A DNA stretch of 64,000 bases from JAJCZZ01 sp964569085 (GCA_964569085.1 CAZMTA010000012.1:1-64000), one strand, 5' to 3'; positions 25,468-34,468 are shown, numbered from the stretch's first letter. The notes: a model not told the origin generated them from the letters alone. Translations and numbers: made by a program.

Positions 25468-26421
25468 GTGACCCAGCGCTCCGTCCGGATCGTCGCCCGT
25501 GCCAACAAGGTGGGCGTGGACGCGGACATCCGGCTCCTGGGCGAGGCCTTCTCGGGCTGGGGGCCCGACCCCGTCTTCTCGGGCTACCGGAGCATCTCCC
25601 CGCTGCGGCGCTTCTTCGGACGCCGGGACCCGGACGAGACGCTCGTCTTCCTGGAGCGGGTGACGGCCCGGTGGCTCCGGGGCGCGGGGCGGTACGTCCT
25701 CGTCCCCAACCAGGAGCGCTATCCCCGGCGCCTGGTGGGGCTCCTGGACGCGGTGGACCACGTCTTCTGCAAGTCCCGCCACGCCGTGGAGGTGTTCTCC
25801 GAGCACCACGATTCGGTGTGGCACATGGGCTTCACGTCGCCGGACCGGCGGAGCGACGTGGTGCGTCCCGACTACGACCGCTTCCTCCACCTGGCGGGGG
25901 GGAGCGCCCTGAAGGGGACCCGCACCCTCCTGGACGTCTGGGCCCGCCACCCCGAGTGGCCCGTCCTCACCCTCGTCATGCACCGGAAGGGCGACGTCCC
26001 CGAGACGGTGCCGGAGAACGTGGAGCTCCTGGACCACTACCTCCCCGACGCGGAGCTCCAGGCGCTCCAGAACGGGTGCGGGATCCACCTGTGCCCCTCC
26101 CGGAGCGAGGGCTGGGGCCACTACATCGGCGAGGCGCTCTCCTGCTGCGCCGTGGTCGTCACCACGGATGGCCCCCCCATGAACGAGCTGGTGCGCCCGG
26201 ACCGGGGCGTCCTCGTCCCCTGGGCGCGCACCGAGCCCCGGAAGCTGGGCACCAACTTCTACGTGGATCCCGACGCGCTGGAAGCCGCCATCGAGGACCT
26301 CCTGACCCGCTCGGCGGAGGAGAAGGCGCGCCTCGGGCGGGCGGCCCGGACGTGGTTCGAGGAGAACGACGCCCGCTTCCGGGCGCGGCTCCGCGAGCTC
26401 TGGGAGGAGCTCGAGCTCTAG
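25468..26421 (+). CDS. Group-1 glycosyltransferase
   Basis: A 317-residue GT-B-fold enzyme. The second Rossmann domain has the donor-binding signature CPSRSEGWGHYIGEALSC, with the two Glu residues of the EX7E motif, then the NELVRPDRGVLVP segment. It is likely to use a nucleotide-activated sugar; acceptor unknown. The start at GTG 25468 is chosen because the protein begins to look conserved there (SVRIVARANKVGVD); no good ribosome site is visible. It stands alone between two minus-strand units, and its stop codon overlaps the stop of the Zn/Cd ATPase (CTAG). Confidence 0.85.
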   Translation: MTQRSVRIVARANKVGVDADIRLLGEAFSGWGPDPVFSGYRSISPLRRFFGRRDPDETLVFLERVTARWLRGAGRYVLVPNQERYPRRLVGLLDAVDHVFCKSRHAVEVFSEHHDSVWHMGFTSPDRRSDVVRPDYDRFLHLAGGSALKGTRTLLDVWARHPEWPVLTLVMHRKGDVPETVPENVELLDHYLPDAELQALQNGCGIHLCPSRSEGWGHYIGEALSCCAVVVTTDGPPMNELVRPDRGVLVPWARTEPRKLGTNFYVDPDALEAAIEDLLTRSAEEKARLGRAARTWFEENDARFRARLRELWEELEL

Positions 26422-28598
26422 GCGGGGGCGGCGTCCCGGTCCGTGACCCGTCCCAGGCGCAGGGCGTTGGCGATGACGGCGAGGGACACCCCCATGTCGC
26501 CGATCAGCACCGCGGCCACCAGGGACACCATCCCCAGGGGGACGCCGACGGCCAGGACGGCCTTCACGCCCAGCGCCACGGCGATGTTCTGGCGGATGAT
26601 CCGCCGGGCGTCGTGGGAGAGGCGCACCAGGTAGGGGAGGCGCGTCAGGTCGTCCCCCATGAGCGCCACGTCGGCGGTCTCCAGGGCGGTGTCGCTCCCG
26701 GCGGCGCCCATGGCGATGCCCACGGTGGCGCCGGCCAGCGCCGGCCCGTCGTTCACGCCGTCCCCGACCATGGCCACCGCGCCCCACCGCTCCCCCATCT
26801 CGCGGATCAGGCGGATCTTGTCCTCGGGCATGAGCCCGGCGTGGACCACGTCCACCCCGGTCTCGGCGCCCACGGCCCGGGCCGTGGCGTCGTTGTCGCC
26901 GGTGAGCATGTGGATCTCCTCGATGCCGGCGCGGCGCAGGGCGGCCACGGTGCCCGCCGCCCGCTCCCGGGGCCGGTCCGCCAGCGCGATCCACCCCAGG
27001 AGGCCGTCGGGGCCCTCGACCCCGACCACCGTGTGGCCCGCGGCCTGGAGCTCCGCGGGCGGGGAGCCCGCCTCCACCGCATCGGGCCGCGCCACCCGGT
27101 GGGTCCCTCCGGCGAGCTCGGCCCGCGCGCCCACGCCGGGAAGCGCCCGGAAGTCCCGGGAGGCGGGCAGGGGCAGCCCCCGCTCCTCGGCGGCGTCCAG
27201 CACCGCCCGGGCGATGGGGTGCTCCGAGGCGGCCTCCACCGCCGCCGCCGCCGAGAGGAGCGCGTCCTCGTCCACGCCGGGCTCGGGGCGGAGGGCCACC
27301 ACCCGGGGATGGCCCACCGTGAGGGTCCCGGTCTTGTCGAAGGCGATGGCGCGCACCTCCCCCATGGCCTCCAGGTAGGTGCCGCCCTTGATGAGCACGC
27401 CGTGGCGCGCCGCGGCGGTGACGCCGCTGACCACCGCCACCGGGGTCGAGATCACCAGCGCGCAGGGACACGCGATGACCAGGAGCGTCAGCCCCCGGAC
27501 GAACCACGGCACGAACTCCGCTCCGAAGAGGAGGGTCGGGACGGCCACCACCAGGACGGCGCCCAGCGTCACCGCCGGCGTGTACCACCGCGCGAAGCGC
27601 TCCACGAAGCGCTCGGTGCGGCTCTTGTTCGTCTCGGCCTCCTCCACGAGCTGGGCGATGCGTGCCAGGGTGCTCCGCCCGGCCTCGCGCTCCACCGTGA
27701 CCTCCAGCGCGCCTTCCCGATTGATCGTCCCGGCAAAGACCGGATCGCCGGGCTCCTTGTCCACGGGCATGGACTCGCCGGTGATGGGGCTCTGGTCCAC
27801 GGCGGAGCGCCCGCCCGCCACCCGACCGTCGGCGGGGACGCGCTCGCCGGGGCGGACCCGCACCACGTCCCCGGGCTCCAGGGCCTCGGCCGGGACCACC
27901 CGCTCCTCCCCGTCGCGGAGGAGGCGCGCGGTGTCGGGCGCCAGCTCCATGAGCGCGGTCACCGACGCCCGGGCCCGGTCCACCGAATAGCTCTCCAGGA
28001 GCTCCGCCAGGGAGAACAGGAAGGCGATGGCCGCCGCCTCCATGGTCTCGCCGATGACGACGGCGCCCACGATGGCCACGGTCATGAGGAAGTTCATGTC
28101 CAGGGTGCGCGCCCAGACCGCGCGGATCCCCTTGGAGAAGAAGTTCGTGCCGCCCACGGCGGCCGCGGCCAGGAAGAAGAGGTCCGGGACGGTGAGGACC
28201 TGGAGGGGGAGCGTGAGGAGGGCGGCGTCCACCCCGGCCAGGCGGAGGAGCCCGCCCACGGCGAAGAGCGCCATGGCCGCGTACGTGACGAAGGCGGCCC
28301 GGGTGCGGAAGGTGGGGACCTCCGCCGGGGCCTCGCCGCCGTCCAGGGGGTGGGCGGCGTAGCCGATCCGGCCCATCTCGTCCCGGAGGCGGGCCGGGTC
28401 CACGGAGCCGGCGTGGCGCACCGTGACCGTGCGGCTCACGGGGCTGCCCAGCACCTCGAGGACCCCGTCCACCGTCTCCAGGCGCCCCTGGATCTTGCTC
28501 ACGCAGGAGGGGCAGTCCATCTCCCCGACGCGGAAGCGGAGGACCTCGCCCTCCACGGCGGCGTCCCGCTCGCGGGCCGCGGGCTTCGCGCTACTCAC
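26418..28598 (-). CDS. zntA: Zn(II)/Cd(II)/Pb(II)-exporting P1B-ATPase (ZntA/CadA type)
   Basis: A 726-residue heavy-metal pump. One N-terminal HMA-like domain has MDCPSC (27-32), membrane motif CPC (377-379), phosphorylation site DKTGT (421-425) and TGES (273-276). The last membrane helix pair carries LAVGVPL and the IGDMG acidic motif of the Zn/Cd group P1B-2. It is coupled to the ArsR-type regulator (8-bp overlap), which has the matching Zn and Cd/Pb sites. Convergent with the glycosyltransferase. Confidence 0.94.
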   Translation of the reverse strand: MSSAKPAARERDAAVEGEVLRFRVGEMDCPSCVSKIQGRLETVDGVLEVLGSPVSRTVTVRHAGSVDPARLRDEMGRIGYAAHPLDGGEAPAEVPTFRTRAAFVTYAAMALFAVGGLLRLAGVDAALLTLPLQVLTVPDLFFLAAAAVGGTNFFSKGIRAVWARTLDMNFLMTVAIVGAVVIGETMEAAAIAFLFSLAELLESYSVDRARASVTALMELAPDTARLLRDGEERVVPAEALEPGDVVRVRPGERVPADGRVAGGRSAVDQSPITGESMPVDKEPGDPVFAGTINREGALEVTVEREAGRSTLARIAQLVEEAETNKSRTERFVERFARWYTPAVTLGAVLVVAVPTLLFGAEFVPWFVRGLTLLVIACPCALVISTPVAVVSGVTAAARHGVLIKGGTYLEAMGEVRAIAFDKTGTLTVGHPRVVALRPEPGVDEDALLSAAAAVEAASEHPIARAVLDAAEERGLPLPASRDFRALPGVGARAELAGGTHRVARPDAVEAGSPPAELQAAGHTVVGVEGPDGLLGWIALADRPRERAAGTVAALRRAGIEEIHMLTGDNDATARAVGAETGVDVVHAGLMPEDKIRLIREMGERWGAVAMVGDGVNDGPALAGATVGIAMGAAGSDTALETADVALMGDDLTRLPYLVRLSHDARRIIRQNIAVALGVKAVLAVGVPLGMVSLVAAVLIGDMGVSLAVIANALRLGRVTDRDAAPA

Positions 28599-28947
28599 GG
28601 ACGTGCTCCAGGGCGGTGGTGAAGAGGGTGGTCACGTGGTCGTCGTCCAGGCGGTAGAAGGCCATCCGCCCCTCCTTCCGGAAGCGCACCAGGCGGAGCT
28701 GGCGCAGATGGCGCAGGTGGTGGCTCACGGCGGACTGGCTCACGCCCACGACCTCGGCCAGGTCGCAGACGCAGAGCTCGGCCGCTCCCAGGGCCTCCAC
28801 GATGCGGAGGCGGGTGGGGCTCCCCAGGATCTGGAAGAGGTCGGCCAGGTCCTCGAGCTCGACCTCCCGGGCCTGGGCGGCGCGCGCCCTCTCCACGGCC
28901 TCGGGATGGACCAGCTCGACGTCGCAGACGGCGGCGGGCTCGGACAT
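28591..28947 (-). CDS. ArsR/SmtB-family metal-sensing repressor
   Basis: A 118-residue winged-helix repressor. It carries both classical sensor sites. The alpha-3N site has Cys59-Val-Cys61 in ELCVCDL plus Cys8 near the N-terminus (CadC type). The alpha-5 site has Asp102, His104, His115 and Glu118, with the exact SmtB spacing. It should repress its own operon and the Zn/Cd pump until metal binds. The ATG at 28947 follows AGGAGA; a 24-bp palindrome lies 13 bp upstream. Confidence 0.94.
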   Translation of the reverse strand: MSEPAAVCDVELVHPEAVERARAAQAREVELEDLADLFQILGSPTRLRIVEALGAAELCVCDLAEVVGVSQSAVSHHLRHLRQLRLVRFRKEGRMAFYRLDDDHVTTLFTTALEHVRE

Positions 28948-28959
28948 CCTGTCTCCTGA

Positions 28960-28983
28960 ATATGTGAGCAGTCGTTCACATAT
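28960..28983. promoter_or_regulatory. ArsR/SmtB-type operator
   Basis: ATATGTGA (28960-28967) and TCACATAT (28976-28983) are perfect 8-bp arms around 8 bp. The inner TGAGCA and GTTCA follow the 12-2-12 layout of SmtB/ArsR operators. It sits right before the regulator's ribosome site and overlaps an AT-rich -10 candidate (TATCAT on the minus strand), as expected for repression. Confidence 0.82.
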
Positions 28984-29143
28984 GATACACCGGCGCGGCG
29001 GTCCGTCCAGGGTGGGGCCCCGGCGGGCCGGAGGCGGCTGCGGGGAATCTCCCCGCATCGAGATCCGCCTTCCTCCCCACAGACCCCGGCCGGGTGGGCG
29101 ACCAGATTCCTGCGTCGCCCGGTACCCTCCCATCCCCCGGCCC

Positions 29144-29794
29144 ATGATCCATGCGCTGACGGCCGCCGCCCTGGCCGGCCTCGTCGGAAGTCCGCACTGC
29201 GTAGGCATGTGCGGTCCGTTCGCGTTGGCGTGCGGGGAGCGGGCGGGGCACCACGCCGCCTGGCACGCGGGGCGGCTCCTGACCTACGCGCTCCTGGGCG
29301 CGGCGGCCGGCGCGGCCGGCGCCGCCATTCCCGGGCCCGCATGGGTCGCCTCGGCGGTGTCCGCCGTCCTGGTGATCTGGTTCGCCGCCGCGCTGGCCGG
29401 CCTGGCCCCCGAGCCCGCCCTGCGGGTCCCGGGCCTGGGGCGCCTGGCCATCCGGGCCGCCCGCCGGGACGACCGGGCCTCCCGCTTCCTCTTCGGGATG
29501 GCCAACGGCCTCCTCCCCTGCGGGCTGGTCTACGCCGCCCTGGGGATGGCCGTGGCCACCGGGAGCGGGGTGGGCGGCGCCGCCGTCATGGTCGCCTTCG
29601 GCGCGACCACGGTACCGGCGCTGGCGGCCCTCGGACTCGGGGTGCGGCGCCTCACGGCGCCCCGTCCCTGGCTGCGGGGCGCCCTGGCCGCGCTGGTGCT
29701 GGTGACGGGCCTCTGGGCCGTCGCCCAGCGTCACGAGATGCACGCCGCCGTACCCGCCGCGTCCGCGGCCACCCACTCGAGCGTCCTCCCCTGA
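29144..29794 (+). CDS. TauE/SafE-family membrane protein of the cbb3 locus
   Basis: A 216-residue protein with about six helices. The first contains SPHCVGMCGP (16-25), with a Cys-X3-Cys, and LFGMANGLLPCGLVYAA marks the second half. This subgroup (UreH/CcoH-like 'sulfite exporter') is regularly placed next to cbb3 oxidase genes, where a role in copper delivery or assembly is suspected. It is co-oriented with and 65 bp before ccoN. The ATG at 29144 gives the typical short N-terminus before helix 1. Confidence 0.83.
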   Translation: MIHALTAAALAGLVGSPHCVGMCGPFALACGERAGHHAAWHAGRLLTYALLGAAAGAAGAAIPGPAWVASAVSAVLVIWFAAALAGLAPEPALRVPGLGRLAIRAARRDDRASRFLFGMANGLLPCGLVYAALGMAVATGSGVGGAAVMVAFGATTVPALAALGLGVRRLTAPRPWLRGALAALVLVTGLWAVAQRHEMHAAVPAASAATHSSVLP

Positions 29795-29859
29795 TCCCGC
29801 CCGGCGAAGGCACGGGGCCCCGCCGGGTCCGAAGCGAACTCCTCCCCGACCGGAAGCGA

Positions 29860-31323
29860 ATGGAATCGACGACCGCAGGTGCCCCGGGCACCACCACCAC
29901 GGAGACCGCGCCGGTCTACGACATGGACGTCGTGAAGATGTTCTTCACGGCGACCGTCGTCTGGGGCCTGGTGGGGATGCTGGTGGGCGTGATCATCGCG
30001 CTGCAGCTGGCCTGGTGGCCGGCCAACCTGGATCTGCCGTGGACGACCTTCGGGCGCCTGCGGCCGCTCCACACCAACGCCGTGATCTTCGCCTTCGCCG
30101 GCAACGTCTGCTTCACCGGCATCTACCACAGCACCCAGAGGCTGCTGAAGACGCGGATGTTCAACGACACCCTGTCGCGCATCCACTTCTGGGGGTGGCA
30201 GGCGATCATCGTGGCGGCGGCCGTCACGCTCCCCCTGGGGCTCACCCAGACCAAGGAGTACGCGGAGCTGATCTGGCCCATCGACGTGGCCATCACGCTG
30301 GTGTGGGTCGTCTTCGCCATCAACTTCTTCGGCACCCTCGCCCGGCGCCGGGTGAAGCACCTCTACGTGGCGATCTGGTTCTACATCAGCTTCGTCCTGA
30401 CCATCGCGGTGCTCCACATCTTCAACAGCCTGGCCATCCCGGCCACGCTCTTCCGCTCCTACCCCATCTACGCCGGGCTCACCGACGCGCTGGTGCAGTG
30501 GTGGTACGGGCACAACGCGGTGGGCTTCTTCCTCACCACGCCCTTCCTGGGGCTGATGTACTACTACCTGCCCCGGGCGGCGGAGCGGCCGGTCTACAGC
30601 TACCGGCTCTCCATCATCCACTTCTGGGGCCTGGTCTTCCTGTACATCTGGGCGGGGCCGCACCACCTCCTGTACTCGGCGCTCCCCGACTGGGCCCAGA
30701 CCCTGGGCATGGTCTTCAGCATCATGCTGCTGGCCCCGTCGTGGGGCGGCATGCTGAACGGCCTCCTCACCCTGAAGGGCGCCTGGGACCGGGTGCGCAC
30801 CGACCCGATCCTGAAGTTCATGGTGGTGGCGGTCTCGTTCTACGGGATGAGCACCTTCGAGGGCCCCATGATGTCCATCCGGGCCGTGAACTCGCTGGCG
30901 CACTACACCAACTGGGTCATCGGCCACGTCCACTCCGGCGCGCTGGGGTGGGTGGGGATGATCTCCTTCGGGATGCTCTACTGGATGGTCCCCAACATCT
31001 GGGGCCGGACGCTCCGGCATCCCACCTGGGCCAGCCACCACTTCTGGCTGGCCACCATCGGGATCGTTCTCTACACGGTGGCGCTCTGGGCCGCCGGCCT
31101 GATGGAGGGTCTCCAGTGGCGCGCCCTGAACGAGGCCGGCCAGCTGGCGAACCCCGTGTTCCTGGACATCACCCACCGCCTCGACCCCTTCATGTGGCTC
31201 CGCTTCATCGGCGGATCGCTCTACCTGGTGGGCGCGGTGATGATGGCCATCAACTTCTGGCAGACCATCCGGGGACCCGCCGGGCCGCAGCAGGCCGAGG
31301 CCGTCCCCGTGGGCGCGGACTGA
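29860..31323 (+). CDS. ccoN: cbb3 oxidase catalytic subunit CcoN
   Basis: A 487-residue membrane subunit with about twelve helices. Haem and copper ligands are visible: His in PLHTNAVIFAF (low-spin haem b), WYGHNAVGFF (CuB His and nearby Tyr), GPHHLLY (two CuB His) and IGHVHSGALGW (both haem b sites). It reduces oxygen to water and pumps protons. First structural gene of ccoNOQP. The ATG at 29860 follows CGGAAGCG, a weak ribosome site; the frame is open upstream but not conserved. Confidence 0.96.
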   Translation: MESTTAGAPGTTTTETAPVYDMDVVKMFFTATVVWGLVGMLVGVIIALQLAWWPANLDLPWTTFGRLRPLHTNAVIFAFAGNVCFTGIYHSTQRLLKTRMFNDTLSRIHFWGWQAIIVAAAVTLPLGLTQTKEYAELIWPIDVAITLVWVVFAINFFGTLARRRVKHLYVAIWFYISFVLTIAVLHIFNSLAIPATLFRSYPIYAGLTDALVQWWYGHNAVGFFLTTPFLGLMYYYLPRAAERPVYSYRLSIIHFWGLVFLYIWAGPHHLLYSALPDWAQTLGMVFSIMLLAPSWGGMLNGLLTLKGAWDRVRTDPILKFMVVAVSFYGMSTFEGPMMSIRAVNSLAHYTNWVIGHVHSGALGWVGMISFGMLYWMVPNIWGRTLRHPTWASHHFWLATIGIVLYTVALWAAGLMEGLQWRALNEAGQLANPVFLDITHRLDPFMWLRFIGGSLYLVGAVMMAINFWQTIRGPAGPQQAEAVPVGAD

Positions 31324-31333
31324 GGAGCCGACC

Positions 31334-32056
31334 ATGAGCGACGAGACGCAGCAGAGCAGCGCGGAGTACGGCCGGCTCCACCGGGTGCTGGAGGGGAAGG
31401 CGACGCTCTTCGCCATCCTCACCACGGTGGTGATCTCCATCGGCGGCCTGGTGGAGATCCTCCCCATGTTCACCGCGAGCCTGGGGTGGGAGCGGGCCGA
31501 CTGGGTCACGCCGTACACGCCGCTGGAGGTGGCGGGCCGTGACATCTACATGCGGGAGGGGTGCATGCTGTGCCACTCCCAGATGATCCGGCCCATGCGC
31601 GCGGAGATCCTCCGCTACGGCGAGTGGAGCCGTTCGGCCGAGTACCAGTACGACCGGCCCTTCCTCATGGGCTCGCGCCGGCTGGGCCCCGACCTCCACC
31701 GGGTGGGGGGGAAGTACCCCGACGCGTGGCACTACGAGCACATGCGCGATCCCCGCTCCACCAGCCCGGGGAGCATCATGCCCAACTACCCGTGGCTGCA
31801 CCGCCGGAGCGTGGACCCCGAGGACATCGCGGCCTCGGTGCGCGCCCTGGCCCGGGCCGGGACGCCGTACGACGACACCTCCCTGGAGTTCGTCGAGGGA
31901 AGCATGCGCGCCGAGGGCGAGGAGATCGTGAGCAGCCTCGCCACCGCCGGGATCGAGGCGGCCTGGGACGACGAGATCGTCGCCCTCATCGCCTACCTCC
32001 AGCGGCTCGGCGTCGAGGGGCGCGAGCACCTCGAGGACGCGGGAGGGGAGCAGTGA
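31334..32056 (+). CDS. ccoO: cbb3 oxidase mono-haem subunit CcoO
   Basis: A 240-residue membrane-anchored cytochrome c with one N-terminal helix (about 24-44), haem site CMLCH (77-81) and axial Met149 in GSIMPNYPW. MRPMRAEILRYGEWS-type and RRLGPDLHRVGGKYPD segments are conserved. It passes electrons to CcoN. Its stop overlaps the ccoQ start (GTGA). Confidence 0.95.
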   Translation: MSDETQQSSAEYGRLHRVLEGKATLFAILTTVVISIGGLVEILPMFTASLGWERADWVTPYTPLEVAGRDIYMREGCMLCHSQMIRPMRAEILRYGEWSRSAEYQYDRPFLMGSRRLGPDLHRVGGKYPDAWHYEHMRDPRSTSPGSIMPNYPWLHRRSVDPEDIAASVRALARAGTPYDDTSLEFVEGSMRAEGEEIVSSLATAGIEAAWDDEIVALIAYLQRLGVEGREHLEDAGGEQ

Positions 32057-32232
32057 ACACGGTTCTGCAGGCGGCCAAGGAGTCGGTCTCCATGGGATGG
32101 CTCCTGGGCCTCATGACCATCGTCTTCTTCGTCTCCTTCGTGGGCTGGATCTGGTGGACGTGGCACCCCGCCAACCGGGAGCTCATGGAGGAGGCGTCCA
32201 GGATGCCGTTCGCCGAGGGAGGAGAAGGGTGA
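32053..32232 (+). CDS. ccoQ: cbb3 oxidase small subunit CcoQ
   Basis: A 59-residue single-helix protein (about 17-36) followed by TWHPANRELMEEAS, the usual CcoQ/FixQ shape. GTG start overlapping ccoO, stop overlapping ccoP; fixed position between the two identifies it. Confidence 0.85.
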   Translation: MNTVLQAAKESVSMGWLLGLMTIVFFVSFVGWIWWTWHPANRELMEEASRMPFAEGGEG

Positions 32233-32900
32233 GCAAGGAGACCAACCGGCTGCTCGGCCACGCCGACGAGGCCGACGGGATCGACGAGTACGACAACCCC
32301 CTTCCCGACTGGTGGGTGGGGTTGTTCTGGCTGACCATCGTCTGGGCCATCGGCTACACGGTCCACTACCACGTCATCGCCGACCGGTCCCAGGAGGCCG
32401 AGCTGGCCGCCGAGATGGCCGCCGCGGAGGCGCGCTATCCGGAGCAGGCGTCGGCCACGGCGATGGCGGCCACCAGCTTCACCGTCACCCCCTCGGCCGT
32501 GGAGGCGGGCGCGGCGGTCTACGCCCAGAACTGCGTGGCCTGCCACGGCCCGGAGCTCGAGGGCGGCATCGGCCCGTCCTTCGTGGACCAGGAGTGGATC
32601 CACGGCGGGCAGGCCGAGGACATCCTGAGCACGATCATCAACGGCGTGCCGGAGAAGGGGATGGTGCCGTGGGGCGGCATCCTGAGCCCGGAGCAGGTCA
32701 ACCAGGTGGCGGCCTTCGTGATCAGCCGCCACAGCGAGGCCACGGGTCGTCCGGTGGAGGAGATCGTGGGCCCGATCACCGAGGAGGGGCTGGAGGAGGA
32801 GCACGGCGAGGCCGACGAAGCCCCGAGCGCCTCCGACGAGGTCGCCCCCGAGCCCGGGGAGGCCGCGGAGGGGGACAGCGCCGCGGCCCCCGGCGGCTGA
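32229..32900 (+). CDS. ccoP: cbb3 oxidase subunit CcoP with a single haem site
   Basis: A 223-residue subunit: N-terminal LPDWWVGLFWLTIVWAIGY helix (about 25-44), then one class-I haem domain with CVACH (102-106) and GMVPWGG as probable axial-Met loop. Proteobacterial CcoP normally has two haem c sites in about 300 residues; the second is missing here, replaced by a 50-residue acidic, Ala-rich tail. One-haem CcoP is known from other phyla. GTG start coupled to ccoQ. Confidence 0.92.
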   Translation: MSKETNRLLGHADEADGIDEYDNPLPDWWVGLFWLTIVWAIGYTVHYHVIADRSQEAELAAEMAAAEARYPEQASATAMAATSFTVTPSAVEAGAAVYAQNCVACHGPELEGGIGPSFVDQEWIHGGQAEDILSTIINGVPEKGMVPWGGILSPEQVNQVAAFVISRHSEATGRPVEEIVGPITEEGLEEEHGEADEAPSASDEVAPEPGEAAEGDSAAAPGG

Positions 32901-32937
32901 AGCGGTCCCTGACCGCCCCCGGGAGGAGCGACGAGGC

Positions 32938-34287
32938 ATGGCCACCATGAAGCTGCCCGGCATGACCGGCTCGAGGGAGTGGGTCTACCCCCAGTCCATC
33001 GAGGGGACGTTCATGACGCTGCGGCGCTGGACCTTCCTGGCGCTGCACGTGGTGCTCTTCGTCGTGCCCTGGATCACGGTGAAGGGGCACCCGCTCCTCC
33101 TGGTGGACCTGCCCCACCGGCGGGTCTTCCTCTTCGGGACGATCTTCACGCCGTCGGACACCATCTTCCTGGTGCTCCTCCTCCTCTTCCTGGCCTTCAG
33201 CCTCTTCTTCTTCACCGCGGTGTTCGGGCGGATCTGGTGCGGGTACGCCTGCCCCCAGACCGTCTTCCTGGAGAGCTGGATCCGCCCCATCGAGCTCTGG
33301 ATCGAAGGGGACCGGAGCCGGCGGAAGCGCCGGGACTCCATGGGGTGGACGTGGGACCGGGTGTGGCGGAAGGGCGCCAAGTGGACGCTCTTCCTGGCCG
33401 TGTCCCTCCTGCTGGGGATGGCCATGACCAGCCTCTTCGCCGGGGCGCGCCCGCTGTGGACCGGGGAGGCCAGCGCCGCGTCGTACGCCTTCGTGGCCGT
33501 CTTCACGGCGCTCTGGTACCTGGACTTCACCTGGTTCCGCGAGCAGTTCTGCAACTACCTCTGCCCCTACGCCCGTCTCCAGAGCGCCCTCACCGACGAC
33601 GAGACGCTGCTGGTCTCCTACGACGAGGAGCGGGGCGAGCCCCGGGGGCCCAAGCGAGGGCCGGAGGGCGGGTGCATCGCGTGCCAGAAGTGCGTGGTGG
33701 TCTGTCCCCAGGGCATCGACATCCGCCAGGGCTTCCAGCTCGAGTGCATCCAGTGCGCCCGGTGCGTGGACGCCTGCACCCAGGTCATGGCCAACTTCGA
33801 CCAGCCCACGCTGGTGCGGTACTCGTCCATCGCGGTGGACGAGGGGAAGAAGCCCCGGGCCTTCCGCCCCCGGACGCTGGTGTACGGCGGTCTCCTCACC
33901 ACGCTGGCCGCCGCCGCCGTGGTCCTCCTCCTGGCCCGGGTCCCGTTCGAGGCCACGGTGAACCGCGCGCCGGGCTCCCTCTTCCAGACGGACGCCGACG
34001 GATGGGTGCGCAACACGTATCTCCTGAGCATCACGAACAACGAGCCCTCGGCGGCGCCGGTGGCGTACGAGGTGGAGGTGGAGGGGCTGGAGGGCGCCCA
34101 GGTGTCGACGTCGGAGGTCTCGGTGCCGTCGGAGGGCCGGACCACCGTCCCCCTGGTCGTGCGGGCCCCCCTGGAGGTGGAGCTGGCGCGCACGGTGCCG
34201 CTGCGGGTCCGGGTGTCCTCCTCCTCGGGGGAGCTGCTGCTGCCCACGACGTTCAAGACCGGGGCGAGCATCGGGGGCGACCGATGA
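32938..34287 (+). CDS. ccoG: cbb3 accessory ferredoxin-like membrane protein CcoG
   Basis: A 449-residue membrane protein with about five helices, IWCGYACPQTVFLE near the N-terminal third, and two 4Fe-4S motifs (CIACQKCVVVCPQGID and CIQCARCVDACTQV). The C-terminal part is an Ig-like periplasmic domain. CcoG reduces Cu(II) for the oxidase. Its stop overlaps the short ccoH-like gene (ATGA). Confidence 0.95.
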   Translation: MATMKLPGMTGSREWVYPQSIEGTFMTLRRWTFLALHVVLFVVPWITVKGHPLLLVDLPHRRVFLFGTIFTPSDTIFLVLLLLFLAFSLFFFTAVFGRIWCGYACPQTVFLESWIRPIELWIEGDRSRRKRRDSMGWTWDRVWRKGAKWTLFLAVSLLLGMAMTSLFAGARPLWTGEASAASYAFVAVFTALWYLDFTWFREQFCNYLCPYARLQSALTDDETLLVSYDEERGEPRGPKRGPEGGCIACQKCVVVCPQGIDIRQGFQLECIQCARCVDACTQVMANFDQPTLVRYSSIAVDEGKKPRAFRPRTLVYGGLLTTLAAAAVVLLLARVPFEATVNRAPGSLFQTDADGWVRNTYLLSITNNEPSAAPVAYEVEVEGLEGAQVSTSEVSVPSEGRTTVPLVVRAPLEVELARTVPLRVRVSSSSGELLLPTTFKTGASIGGDR

Positions 34288-34466
34288 GCGGGGCCCGGGA
34301 CGGACGGCGGGGACGCGAGCCCCTCACGCTGGGCTCCGACCTCCTGTGGCCGACGGCCATCGCCCTGTTCCTGGCCACCGTGGTGGCGGTGAACGTCGTC
34401 TTCATCTGGGTCGCGGTGAGCGGCCAGGACGAGGTCGTGCCTTCGTACGTCACCGGCGAGCGCTAG
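34284..34466 (+). CDS. ccoH: Short CcoH/FixH-like protein
   Basis: A 60-residue protein with one helix (about 17-43). VVAVNVVFIWVAVSGQDEVVPSYV resembles the N-terminal part of FixH/CcoH; the periplasmic Ig-like domain of the normal 150-residue protein is absent. It lies exactly where ccoH is expected, between ccoG and ccoI, with ATGA coupling. Confidence 0.72.
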   Translation: MSGARDGRRGREPLTLGSDLLWPTAIALFLATVVAVNVVFIWVAVSGQDEVVPSYVTGER

Positions 34467-34468
34467 CC

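Noticed and set aside
29795..29859. FNR/Anr box before ccoN
   Set aside because: No TTGAT-N4-ATCAA-like sequence is found in this gap or just before the TauE-like gene; oxygen control cannot be claimed.
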